In this document: in pieces, positions 9,401-17,808 of the stretch
How the letters are laid out: every line of letters begins with the position of its first letter
How positions within the stretch are numbered: the stretch's first letter is position 1
IMG/VR virus record: IMGVR_UViG_3300032282_003975
Span: 1-31,009 of that record
Reading direction: 5' to 3' (one strand)
Source: a virus
Length of the DNA stretch: 31,009 nt
Translations under genes and position numbers: made by a program
Notes under the pieces: generated by a model
The model's database searches: none
What the model was told of the DNA's origin: nothing
The model's input: the letters and a program-made list of their open reading frames with translations, nothing else

Positions 9401-10051
9401 AACACTATCTGGCACATTATTGTATTTGTCCACAATAGTTGTTTGTGGTGTGACGTAAATAAAATATCCCTTTTTGAATATAACACCTTCAGTTACTGTG
9501 AAAGCATAACCATAACCAGATACACTAGAAACGTTTGCAGTAACCACGTTGCCTTGATCTGTATTTGCAGCAGTATAAAAACGTAATGATTCGTTGTTAT
9601 CGAAAGCTTTTTGGCTTCCACCGTTCGAATATGTTCCAGTATTCAAATATTTCAAATAAATTGTGTTAAGGTCTGGGTCTTTTGTTATAAGACCATCTAC
9701 TGTATTAACTACGATACCAGTAAGCCCATATTGACCAGAAACGTAAAGACCATTTAAATCAGAAACAGTTAAAGAAGTTCCGTTTGCGTATGTATCACCA
9801 AGTTTAACGTAAGAGTATTTGTTATCATAAGTCGGCGAACAACCTTCAATAATTGTTCCTTCTTTGTAAATATTATGGCCAAATTTCGAAATTTGATCTT
9901 GAAGTATAGTTTGAAGCTGATTTAGTTCTCTAGTTTGGACAGCTGTTCTTGGTTTGAACAAAACTTTATAAAACTGCTTTGTTTGGTCAAAGTCATCAAA
10001 ATATGGACTCGCATTCAGATTTGTTTCGAGCAGAGAAGTATTTGACGCCAT
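6458..10051 (-). CDS. DUF4815-type large baseplate/tail structural protein, 1197 aa
   Basis: The N-terminus (MASNTSLLETNLNASPYFDD, then FDQTKQFYKVLFKPRTAVQT and RELNQLQTILQDQISKFG) is the hallmark of the DUF4815 family, large virion proteins of T4-like marine phages encoded near gp8. The middle (about 590-660) has an SH3-like segment (TGTTFTSNYSVGDIILTNG). Residues about 985-1010 carry a Tyr/Arg-rich RRYTMKDISGFDKRIKNLEY motif that is conserved in the family, followed by a helical stretch. No enzyme motif is seen. GAGGAAAT precedes the ATG. It probably forms a peripheral baseplate or fibre-base structure; the T4 equivalent is not clear. Confidence 0.75.
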   Translation of the reverse strand: MASNTSLLETNLNASPYFDDFDQTKQFYKVLFKPRTAVQTRELNQLQTILQDQISKFGHNIYKEGTIIEGCSPTYDNKYSYVKLGDTYANGTSLTVSDLNGLYVSGQYGLTGIVVNTVDGLITKDPDLNTIYLKYLNTGTYSNGGSQKAFDNNESLRFYTAANTDQGNVVTANVSSVSGYGYAFTVTEGVIFKKGYFIYVTPQTTIVDKYNNVPDSVSIGFAADESIITPNNDDSLFDNAAGAPNYAAPGADRLKLSPVLVTRESASANTSTFFPIVDFKEGLPITARFDPQFNSVEKEVARRTFETNGNFVVNPFIVTTKLLANTSNEDYSTHFNAVISRGLGYVEGHRVEFINNVTKSVRKGTDYATQLSQNVSLNFGYYALVQELSGNFEDTSRIVQVELHNIAKTSITSRTWLSTGYSSATKIGTAYVRGFSYDNGSQGAATGQYKIYLFDIQMNPGTNFSDVKSIIHYYSSTLKGVADIVQTYNATSNTNVATLYNPAINTMIFPFGQKAIKGNGFNHEEFVYRKVSNAQVLTTGNTSIGIDTVVGSGSENFVYSGGLSTYEMNDFVVVPTSNGYSSNKTGNVQIYSTNTAVLGTGTTFTSNYSVGDIILTNGQARTIVSISNNVFITTDTNGNGNASNLTHQKAFIKGNPIPFSISRPNRTMTVDANTLYISLGETCNATFTVEVVNSIKRSETTSIKKTVNENIFVKIDCSNNSGGKIGPWNLGIPDVYQLKGVYIDSSGNKSYSNTGTNYANSFVLDKGQRDAYYDLASISLLPSTLTDKFNSNTVMLVQVSAFTYNTSQGKGFFDANSYPIDDTNPANTNAITTAEIPTYTTSSGRFLDLRDSIDFRPYASNTATITTTIASSTINPSSTLSFNYVPYLPAPDSIFKSDIQYYLPRTDRISIDTAGNAVVFEGLPSSTNPPAPIEPNGTMTLALLKIPPYPSLTTEEAKIYKRYDNAIESQPSQNRRYTMKDISGFDKRIKNLEYYTSLSLLESSAASLQVRSTTTGQTRFQNGIFVEPFNGFDLSNTKHPKFYIAIDPTRTELRPAFVQVRSDFTFDSNLSTNVVKHGDLVMLTHTSNNVFINQGYASKYRNCIEGNIFTWKGTITLTPTGSTAPDITTSPDVINNIDLAQNWVNLQNAWGTQWGNWETVSKTYANTLISATSSSTEHVGSNPNGSASVSYNYGSYG

Positions 10052-10059
10052 TATTTCCT

Positions 10060-13000
10060 CTAGAATTTAATAATTAATTTTAATTGTTCTGTAGAACTAA
10101 CAGATTTATCAAATTTACCTAAATTTTCCAAATATGTTACATCGCCCGTGTTTCTGATCAAATCTGGAAGTTTTATAGAACCATCCAAAGTAGCTGTACC
10201 GATAGCTTCAGAACTCAAACCATTGATTGTGTGATCACCAACTTGGAATTTACCAGAATAAGTTTCTGACCCAGAACTCACAACTGATCCAACATTATCT
10301 AACACTAAAACACTATATAAACTATTTATAGTGGAAATTTTAGTATTTGCTTCGTTTCTGATAGTATCGCCTTCTTTGAAAGGAGGGTTACCGCCTTCGT
10401 CATAATTTCCGTAAGATACAGAAGTTAATTTCATATATTTCGAAACATTGTTAGAAAAGCTAACTACCGCATTTGCACCTGTATTAGCATTAACTACAAT
10501 ATCTCCTATAGCCCAACTAGTAGACTCATTTTGAAGTACATCTATTTCATCTCTGCTACTGATAATTCTACCTGTAGCGTTTGTTACGTCTTGTAGTACA
10601 TATTCATATAATTCATAAGGTTTCGTATTGCTAGAAAGAGTTATTCTTGCTGTTTGATTAAAACGAAGACCAAATGTTGTTGTTGCGTCTTCTGAACCAT
10701 TGGCGACATAAATTGCAGTAACGTTAGCGTATGTGTTGCTATATGCCTCGTAAATATAATCATTATCAAGGAATGTACCAACTACGTTAGAAACTCTAAT
10801 CATAGTATTAGAAATAGTTTGTGTTACTCTAGCAGAACCGCCTGTTTCTGTATCCAAAATCAATGGGGCGAATTCTGAAGTTACAAATCTAGAAATAGCT
10901 GTATTTGTACAATGAGAATTCGCTCCAGAAGTCCAACCATATATTGCAGTAGAAGTATTACCTGTATTAGAAGAATCTTTTAAGAAAGTTCCTTTAACAT
11001 TTTTAAGTTCTACAAAAGTGCTATTAGAATAAACCAAAACACCAGCAGCATTAGAAGAAGTCTGAACTACTATTTCTCCTTCTTGAAAAACGCTATGAGA
11101 ATTAGCAACAGTCAATTTAATTCTATCGTAATTTCCTATTTCGAAAATAGCGTCATCAAATTCTGGATTTTTGATTATTCCAACTTTTCTATAAGAACCA
11201 TAAGAAGGTAATTTGAAACTTTCGTTTATGGAATTATTAAACTTAATAGAAATTCCAGCATATGTTGAACCTAATTCTGAATAAAGGTCATAACCATGGC
11301 CATGAACAGGGCTAAGTTGTGGAGAAATAACTGCTCCATTGCCGTAAAGTGTATTAGAAGTTATATAAACATTAGCTTGAGTGTAATAGTTACCAGTGCT
11401 GATCATGTTTACAGAAGTTATACCATAATTTGGATTTTCTCCGCTAGTGTCTACAGTACAATATGCAAAAGCACCATTACCATCCCCCACAATATTTACT
11501 GTTGGAGAAATGATATATTCTGTGAGTTCGTTAGGTACACTTGATTTGGCAACAACGATAGCGTTGCCAGTAGGAACATTGTTCGCATATCTCAAATATA
11601 TACCAACACCTGTTATAAATCCACCATAAATTGTGTCTACTGTAATGTTAGGGTAAGAATCATTTGAAACTATATGAGCAGTTACACCAGAAGAAATACC
11701 ATAAAGGTAAAGATTTGAGTTAATAGAACCGTTGACATCTGAAAGAATAACTGTAGAAGAGTTAGAGAAAGAAACAACACCATTAGAGTTTTGTGCTGTA
11801 TTTGCCCCGTCAACAACAACTAAAGTTTCTCCAATAATAAAAGATTTACCGACAGGAGTCAGTGTATCGTAAACGATTTGAGCCGAATTCAAATTGTTAT
11901 ATATTACAGAACCTTCTGTGTAATGTTTAGTTACAGAATCCACAGATAGTGCAGAAGGAACATAATAATTATTAGAAGAAATTAATGTGTTACTGAAAGG
12001 ATAAGAAACTGTAATAACTGTAGAGTTGACAGCTGTTATTCTTCTTATAGCTGTATTGGCATCATTTCCGATTCTAATATAAGCTCCAACAGAATAATCG
12101 TTAGTAAATGCTGTGCTACTTACAGAATTAACATAAACACTATTTGCTGTTACTCTAACTAAACCATTTTTTTGAATGTGTGTATAAGAAGTATTGTAAA
12201 GAGGTCTTAATAAATCAAAATCAGTATTTGACGCATTTTCTAATAAAATAGTTGAAGAATTAGCAGATCTAACTTTCCCGCTCGCGCTTGTACCAGATTG
12301 TACAAATATATCTCCCTCGTTCACGTAACCATTTCTATAAAAATATACAACGGTATCAGTTCTTTGTGTTGCCAACAAACCAATATCGAAATTGCCATTA
12401 GTGTTAGCTAACTTCAAATTTTCATAATAATTGAAAGAAGGATTAACGTAAACTAATCCATTCAAACCATCGTATGCTGTGATTTTTCTAATTTGTCCAG
12501 CACCACTACCAGCTTTCAAATATATAGAAGATTCTGTATAATAATTCGTTATTGTTGAAGAAGTGTTAGGTAACTTGACAACACTATTGTTAACTATACC
12601 ATCCAAAAATCCTTCTTCAAATATTTGATACCCACCACCTGGATTATCAACATTTATATTATCAATAGTCCCAGGAACAACTGCTTCTGATACTGCAGAA
12701 TTTGGGTTTAATGGTACATATTCGGAAGTTTGAAAATTCAAATAATCTGTTGAATCACAAGTGTACATATATTTCCAAATATACCCATCAGCAGTTTCGA
12801 ATGTTCCGACAGTTTGAGTAACTGAAGGTTTTACCGTAGAAGGAACACCATTTGGATAAGAAGGAGAATTACCATTATGAATACATTTGTATACTTGATT
12901 AGTTTCCGTCACTACATAAAATGGTTTGTCATATAAATCTTCATCTGTATGACTATATTGAGTATAAACCGTATTTGAAGTCCAATTATGTCTCTTAATC

Positions 13001-13242
13001 ATAAACGTAACTTCAGCGTTACTTAATTTTTTACCATAAACCATATCTCTATAAACGTCTTGTTCTGTTTGATTTACAGAATTATCAGCAGTTATTATTT
13101 CACTTTCGTCTACAGAACCATTGGAATTTAACCAAGGGGTTGCCTTGGCGACAAAACAATAGTAAGATTTATCGCCACTTTCTATAGAATTGATAAAGTT
13201 GTTAACTACGTCAACTTTATGTTTAATTGTCAGAACTGCCAT
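10060..13242 (-). CDS. gp8: Giant baseplate wedge protein gp8-like, 1060 aa
   Basis: The T4 gp8 signature is visible in pieces in the right order: NFINSIESGDKSYYCFVAKA-TPW (14-37), YRDMVYGKKLS with IKRHNW (64-87), ADGYIWKYMY (151-160), RKVGIIKNPEFDD (685-697) and a C-terminal YLENLGKFDKSVSSTEQLKL ending IIKF. T4 gp8 is about 334 aa, so some 700 residues are inserted, mainly at about 215-670 and 700-1030. The insertions hold repeated beta modules. gp8 forms the dimer that clamps the baseplate wedge. The gene follows the gp7-like gene with a 30-nt gap that contains a CATAAATA motif. The gp8 call is from remembered T4 sequence, not from a search. Confidence 0.75.
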   Translation of the reverse strand: MAVLTIKHKVDVVNNFINSIESGDKSYYCFVAKATPWLNSNGSVDESEIITADNSVNQTEQDVYRDMVYGKKLSNAEVTFMIKRHNWTSNTVYTQYSHTDEDLYDKPFYVVTETNQVYKCIHNGNSPSYPNGVPSTVKPSVTQTVGTFETADGYIWKYMYTCDSTDYLNFQTSEYVPLNPNSAVSEAVVPGTIDNINVDNPGGGYQIFEEGFLDGIVNNSVVKLPNTSSTITNYYTESSIYLKAGSGAGQIRKITAYDGLNGLVYVNPSFNYYENLKLANTNGNFDIGLLATQRTDTVVYFYRNGYVNEGDIFVQSGTSASGKVRSANSSTILLENASNTDFDLLRPLYNTSYTHIQKNGLVRVTANSVYVNSVSSTAFTNDYSVGAYIRIGNDANTAIRRITAVNSTVITVSYPFSNTLISSNNYYVPSALSVDSVTKHYTEGSVIYNNLNSAQIVYDTLTPVGKSFIIGETLVVVDGANTAQNSNGVVSFSNSSTVILSDVNGSINSNLYLYGISSGVTAHIVSNDSYPNITVDTIYGGFITGVGIYLRYANNVPTGNAIVVAKSSVPNELTEYIISPTVNIVGDGNGAFAYCTVDTSGENPNYGITSVNMISTGNYYTQANVYITSNTLYGNGAVISPQLSPVHGHGYDLYSELGSTYAGISIKFNNSINESFKLPSYGSYRKVGIIKNPEFDDAIFEIGNYDRIKLTVANSHSVFQEGEIVVQTSSNAAGVLVYSNSTFVELKNVKGTFLKDSSNTGNTSTAIYGWTSGANSHCTNTAISRFVTSEFAPLILDTETGGSARVTQTISNTMIRVSNVVGTFLDNDYIYEAYSNTYANVTAIYVANGSEDATTTFGLRFNQTARITLSSNTKPYELYEYVLQDVTNATGRIISSRDEIDVLQNESTSWAIGDIVVNANTGANAVVSFSNNVSKYMKLTSVSYGNYDEGGNPPFKEGDTIRNEANTKISTINSLYSVLVLDNVGSVVSSGSETYSGKFQVGDHTINGLSSEAIGTATLDGSIKLPDLIRNTGDVTYLENLGKFDKSVSSTEQLKLIIKF

Positions 13243-13269
13243 TTAAATTTCTCTATTTTGATGTTATAA

Positions 13270-13277
13270 TATTTATG
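13270..13277 (-). promoter_or_regulatory. Late promoter candidate CATAAATA
   Basis: The minus strand reads CATAAATA across the stop codon of the gp7-like gene, 28 nt upstream of the gp8 ATG at 13242. The match is to NATAAATA, and the spacing is similar to that of the perfect motif at 635-642. Confidence 0.5.
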
Positions 13278-15561
13278 ACTGAGAAAAAGAAGATTCCATC
13301 AATACTGTATTATCTTCAATTTCATTTTTAATAACATACCTACCAAACAATTTCATACCTGTAGGATGAACTAAATCTTTAACATAATTTTCATAAGTAT
13401 TTAACATTCTCGAAGCCAGTATTTCATAAGAATAATTTTGATAATAGTTACTATCTTGCAAATACATTAAATCGCTCACAAAACTTTTATTGTCTTCCCA
13501 ATAACCCTTAGAAACACCATTCATATCTACAACAGTTTTACCAGAAACAGAATAAGCATTTTCTTCATTATACAAATCTACGTCTTGATCTCTTTCATAC
13601 CCGAAACCGCTATCAATAATATCTACAGCTGTAACAACACCTTCGGCATAACCAGCTTTAGCATCAACGATAGCATTAAATCCTTTATAGTGACCGTCTG
13701 GTTCCATAATTTTCAAATTATAAATCAAAGGTTCTATAATTGTGACAATTGGATCTAAAGCATAACCAGTTCCTGGGTTAATGTTCTTCAAAGAAGCTAT
13801 AGTTCCTACTTCTTTTTCTACCGATGTCAATGCGTCTTCTATTTGTGTATCCATATTTTCTATATCAGATAAACCAACTGCTGGGAATCCCCAATTAGTT
13901 AATCTCTCAATAGATGTTATCGTAGCATTAGCAGAAGAAGTTTGATCTATCACACTTTCTCCATAAAGGAAATAACCAGACTGACTATTTACAGTAAGGT
14001 AATTCACACCAACTGACAAAACATTTGCTGTACAATTAATCGTAGAAACAGGAAATACTGTATTAATGTATATTATCGAATTAGAAGTTGCACCCTTCAA
14101 AGTTACACCAGAAACTAAATTCGCATTAGATATATCAGAACCCTTCAAAACTAACATACTGTTATCTGTACAACAAACGGTAATGTTATTTAATCCTATA
14201 GAACTGTTAGATACTAATTCTCCATTTGCAACTAAAGTTCCTGGGCTTACCATCAAATAGTCTACTTCTAATATATTAACATTACTCATTTTGATAATGT
14301 GGCCAGAAGAAAAAGTACCATTTTTATTCGTTATATTCAATTTAAAACCAGAAACTGAACTATCTAATCTCGTATTGTAATAAGAATCAATAGTGTCAGT
14401 GTTAATTTTGTAAATTTCTTTATTAACTAAAGAACCAATATCGAAATTTGCACCAGCTCCACCAGTATTTAAATACATATATCCTGTATTAGAGTTATAT
14501 GTGCTATAAGTTGTACCATTCAAAGGAGTAGTTAAAGTTTGGTTAGTGTAAACACTATATGCTGTAGTGTTTATAACGTTAGCAAAATAATCATAAGTTC
14601 CTGTATTAATTTCTGTCATACCTTCAACTTGATCTATTCTTAAAGATGTACCAGAAGATAATTCATGAGGAACAGTTGTGGTAACTACAACTGGGTTTGT
14701 ATTTGTTATATTAGATATAGAAGTAACAGTACCATCAATATTAATGACGGCTTCCATAGAAAAACCTGTTCCACCATCTGCTAATGTAAACTGAACTTGA
14801 CCATTTTTATTTCTAGTTGCCCTAACCCTGGCTATACCACCAACGCCACTTTTCGTTACATTTAATAAATCGCCAACTTTATAATTAATACCGCCGTTAG
14901 TAATACTAATAGAAGAAAGGGAACCAAAAATAATTGGTGAGTTATCAGTTGTTATTTCTGGTAAATCTTCGCAAAATATTCTTTCTCCGTATTTGAATCT
15001 ACCAATTTGTTCAACTAATACTAAAATATTAACTATTTTTCTATTGACAGATTTAACATAGAAATTTTCAACAATAGCTCTCGCACCAGAAGAACTAGAA
15101 TATATTTCTTTACCGATTAATTGAGATAAGTATGGATTATCAGAAACTTCTATATAATAAGGAGTTTTCCAAACACCATCAGATAATTTAAATATTTCTT
15201 TACCTGGAAGATAAATTTCTATATCTTCATTGAAAATCATTTTAAATAGAAGTTTATAAGAAGCTTCTGTACCTTTAGAACGATATAGCTCTATTATGTG
15301 TTTTATTAATAAAGTTTTATCAGATATTACATTTTCTGGTAAAGAATCTATATATTTGTTTTTGAAATGCGTAACAAAATCTTCAAGAGTGTTGTCGATA
15401 TCTCTATAATCTAAAAGTTTTCTAGCTTGAGAAATAGCACCTTCTGTTTCTAACCATTCATAATAAGCTTTAGTGAAATCTATAAAAGTATCGCCTTCCT
15501 CTTGGTAAAAAAGAGGAAATTGAGATTCGATAAACGGCGAAATATATTTTTCTATTGACAT
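13273..15561 (-). CDS. Baseplate wedge protein gp7-like, 762 aa
   Basis: The N-terminus (MSIEKYISPFIESQFPLFYQ, EEGDTFIDFTKAYYEWLE) and the C-terminal block at about 686-745 (GYWEDNKSFVSDLMYLQDSN, later VKDLVHPTGMKLFGRY) are family features of a large structural protein that follows gp6 in T4-like marine phages. Position directly after gp6 corresponds to T4 gp7 and P2 gpI, the partners of gp6/gpJ in the wedge. The middle holds GG-x-x-Y repeats (ITNGGINYKVGD, GTGY, SGFGY) and a copy of the shared beta module (528-550). Its ATG overlaps the gp6 stop by one base (TAATG) with little ribosome-site sequence, suggesting coupled translation. The gp7 equivalence is inferred. Confidence 0.65.
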   Translation of the reverse strand: MSIEKYISPFIESQFPLFYQEEGDTFIDFTKAYYEWLETEGAISQARKLLDYRDIDNTLEDFVTHFKNKYIDSLPENVISDKTLLIKHIIELYRSKGTEASYKLLFKMIFNEDIEIYLPGKEIFKLSDGVWKTPYYIEVSDNPYLSQLIGKEIYSSSSGARAIVENFYVKSVNRKIVNILVLVEQIGRFKYGERIFCEDLPEITTDNSPIIFGSLSSISITNGGINYKVGDLLNVTKSGVGGIARVRATRNKNGQVQFTLADGGTGFSMEAVINIDGTVTSISNITNTNPVVVTTTVPHELSSGTSLRIDQVEGMTEINTGTYDYFANVINTTAYSVYTNQTLTTPLNGTTYSTYNSNTGYMYLNTGGAGANFDIGSLVNKEIYKINTDTIDSYYNTRLDSSVSGFKLNITNKNGTFSSGHIIKMSNVNILEVDYLMVSPGTLVANGELVSNSSIGLNNITVCCTDNSMLVLKGSDISNANLVSGVTLKGATSNSIIYINTVFPVSTINCTANVLSVGVNYLTVNSQSGYFLYGESVIDQTSSANATITSIERLTNWGFPAVGLSDIENMDTQIEDALTSVEKEVGTIASLKNINPGTGYALDPIVTIIEPLIYNLKIMEPDGHYKGFNAIVDAKAGYAEGVVTAVDIIDSGFGYERDQDVDLYNEENAYSVSGKTVVDMNGVSKGYWEDNKSFVSDLMYLQDSNYYQNYSYEILASRMLNTYENYVKDLVHPTGMKLFGRYVIKNEIEDNTVLMESSFSQS

Positions 15562-17339
15562 TAGTTACCAACTACAGTAAAATCTAAACCGTTGATTGTG
15601 TCTATTTCTATTATGTTATTTGTGTAACAATAAACGTCTTGATTAGAAGGTTCTGCATAAATATTAACACCACCATAAGTGTCAAAATACTCAACTTGAC
15701 TCAGTTTGATAATACCTGTGCTATAGTCTACCGTGCCTACTTCTGTATAATTCGGAGTAGTTAGAGCTGGGTTTTGTTCGTAAATATACACTTTACCAGA
15801 ACCAATATCAATATTTTTTATACTGTCTGTAAATATGAAATTTTTACCCAATGAAACAAAAACGTCAGAAGATACAGAACCTTTTTCTATTTCGTTATTT
15901 AAATCACAATAAATTGCGTATGGAGTATTTAAAGGAACATTGAAAGATTTGAAAATAGTTGCATATGTTTCATTGCTAATTATACCAACATCAGATTCGT
16001 TTATCTTTTGCTCTAATTTAGACATTCTAAAAGCAGTATTGAAATTTTGAAGGTTGTTCACATTATAATTTTTAACAGCGGCTGCTGCTTTAGATATTAA
16101 CAAGGTTGATGTGGATTTTGTTGAGTTAAAATCCACATGAATCAACGATTTCAATTTTATATAAATGTAATCAGGATCAACTATTTTAGAGCGTATACCG
16201 ACAGCAGATAAACTATTAACATAAGTTTCTATATCTTTTTTTCTAGATTCTGTCAATATTGTTCCTGAGAATGTGCTAGGAGAAATATAAACAATACCAT
16301 ATTCTACCGCTGTATTGGTTACACCGCCACCATAAACATTAACATACTGTACTTCAGGAAATTTTTGTACAATTGTTGTTCTATAATCGTTGTCTGTTAT
16401 ACATCTTCCTTGTGTTTGAAAATGTTTAGGTGCATTATATCTAATAGATTCAATACCCTCAGCATTAGCACCATAAGCAGAACTAGCGACAACAGTTACG
16501 TCAGAATAAGAAGAAATACCTTGATTATATGTTCCTAAATCTTGATCTACATTGAAAGATTCTACACCATTCGCATCAGAACCACTAGAAACTCTATACT
16601 CTGCAATTATAACTGCACCGTTTTGTGGTTTTTTTCCAAAAATATTATCACCAAAAACTATTTCGTATTTTTGATTTGACGTTGCTTGAATAAAGTAAAC
16701 CGCTGAATTCGAATTCAAACCATAAAGGTTTTCAGCATAAGAAAATACGGTGTTTGTCTCGCCATTGTTTTCTGACACTGTAATTTCTATATCAGAAGTG
16801 TCTATATCAGAAGTAGAAATTACAAAACGTTGATTTTCATAAGAATAGTCAACAACAAAAGTATCTTGTAGATAATTACCTTCGTATATTTCTAAATTAG
16901 AAACAATGTAATAATTATTAGTTGAAAGGAATAATCTTTCATTACTTGTAGTGAAAGTGTAACCGCCATTCGCATTTCTTCCGCTGAAAAGTGTTCCTTT
17001 TGGGACAACTAGAGGAGAAACACCACCAGTCATAGAAATATCAAAAGAAACAACAGCTTTTGCTGACCTTTTAGATCTAGGAAGATAATTCAATTCTTTA
17101 GCATGAGAAACAACTGAGTCTAATTTCTGAGCTGTGTCCAAAAACATTTCTGAACCAACCATATTCAAATAGAACGCATTAAGAAAAGTGTTGTAAGACA
17201 TAACGTCTAGCAACACATTCATATTAGAACCATCATAATTGTAATCTTTAAAAGTCGATTGACTTTGTAGATATTGCTTGAATTGATACTTGAGAGTATC
17301 AAAATCTAAAGATGTTAAATTTAGCGAACTATTTGCCAT
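15561..17339 (-). CDS. gp6: Baseplate wedge protein gp6 (J-like)
   Basis: At 592 aa it is close to T4 gp6 (660 aa). The N-terminus (LNLTSLDFDTLKYQFKQYLQ, then FKDYNYDGSNMNVLLDVMSY) and the following FLDTAQKLDSVVSHAKELNY-LPRS are the gp6 signature; the region around 265-330 (RYNAPKHFQTQGRCITDNDY) is the Baseplate_J core. gp6 forms the ring that joins wedges in the baseplate and works with gp25, gp53 and gp7. The gene starts right after the gp25 stop (TAA-ATG), as in other T4-like phages where gp25 and gp6 are paired. Confidence 0.92.
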   Translation of the reverse strand: MANSSLNLTSLDFDTLKYQFKQYLQSQSTFKDYNYDGSNMNVLLDVMSYNTFLNAFYLNMVGSEMFLDTAQKLDSVVSHAKELNYLPRSKRSAKAVVSFDISMTGGVSPLVVPKGTLFSGRNANGGYTFTTSNERLFLSTNNYYIVSNLEIYEGNYLQDTFVVDYSYENQRFVISTSDIDTSDIEITVSENNGETNTVFSYAENLYGLNSNSAVYFIQATSNQKYEIVFGDNIFGKKPQNGAVIIAEYRVSSGSDANGVESFNVDQDLGTYNQGISSYSDVTVVASSAYGANAEGIESIRYNAPKHFQTQGRCITDNDYRTTIVQKFPEVQYVNVYGGGVTNTAVEYGIVYISPSTFSGTILTESRKKDIETYVNSLSAVGIRSKIVDPDYIYIKLKSLIHVDFNSTKSTSTLLISKAAAAVKNYNVNNLQNFNTAFRMSKLEQKINESDVGIISNETYATIFKSFNVPLNTPYAIYCDLNNEIEKGSVSSDVFVSLGKNFIFTDSIKNIDIGSGKVYIYEQNPALTTPNYTEVGTVDYSTGIIKLSQVEYFDTYGGVNIYAEPSNQDVYCYTNNIIEIDTINGLDFTVVGN

Positions 17340-17780
17340 TTATCGGACTCTTTTTAAAAGCATCGTAAGAGTTGTAGGGTCTGGATTATTTATTAAAGAA
17401 TATACGATTGTTATTGATATAGTGTTATCTTGACCATCTCCAACATCTGCAGTAACATCAATCAAATTAATTCTGGGCTCATTGTATTTAATCATATTTT
17501 TTATATTAAAAATTAAAATATCTGTATGTGGCCCACCGCCACTTTCTGTATCTAGTTCGAATAAAGAAGCATAAACATCAGTGCCAACTGTAGGTTGGAA
17601 TAATCTTTCTCCCAAGTTAGTTTTAACCAAATTTCTCAAAGATTGGTTGACAGATTTTTCGTTAGAAATTTTAGCCAAATCATTACCAAAAGGAGATTTA
17701 TCCAAATTGATAGAAAAGTCAGAAAAATATTCTGTTTTTTTAGTGACTGTTGTTAATGTTTCTGCTCTTGAAATTGCCAT
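17340..17780 (-). CDS. gp25: Baseplate wedge protein gp25 (W-like sheath initiator)
   Basis: The 146-aa length fits the gp25/GPW family (T4 gp25 is 132 aa). The key regions are FSDFSINLDKSPFGNDLAKI, then VNQSLRNLVKTNLGERLFQP with TVGTDVYASLFEL, which carry the family's N-R-L-x-T-x-x-GER-x-F-x-P-x-x-G motif. gp25 sits at the inner baseplate and starts sheath polymerisation. AAGG is found upstream of the ATG, and a TATAAACA late-promoter-like motif lies 19 nt upstream. Its pairing with gp6 immediately downstream is standard. Confidence 0.95.
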   Translation of the reverse strand: MAISRAETLTTVTKKTEYFSDFSINLDKSPFGNDLAKISNEKSVNQSLRNLVKTNLGERLFQPTVGTDVYASLFELDTESGGGPHTDILIFNIKNMIKYNEPRINLIDVTADVGDGQDNTISITIVYSLINNPDPTTLTMLLKRVR

Positions 17781-17798
17781 TTTTAGCCTTTTAATTAT

Positions 17799-17806
17799 TG
17801 TTTATA
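17799..17806 (-). promoter_or_regulatory. Late promoter candidate TATAAACA
   Basis: The minus strand reads TATAAACA (7 of 8 to TATAAATA) in the 28-bp gap between the needle gene and gp25, 19 nt upstream of the gp25 ATG. It is the weakest sequence match of the set but is truly intergenic. Confidence 0.4.
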
Positions 17807-17808
17807 TG

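Noticed and set aside
1-17000. CRISPR-like or tandem DNA repeats in the structural genes
   Set aside because: The repeated words (AGTATTAGAA, GTTAGAA and similar) follow from Asn/Thr/Ser-Val coding and have no regular spacing or repeat-spacer structure.
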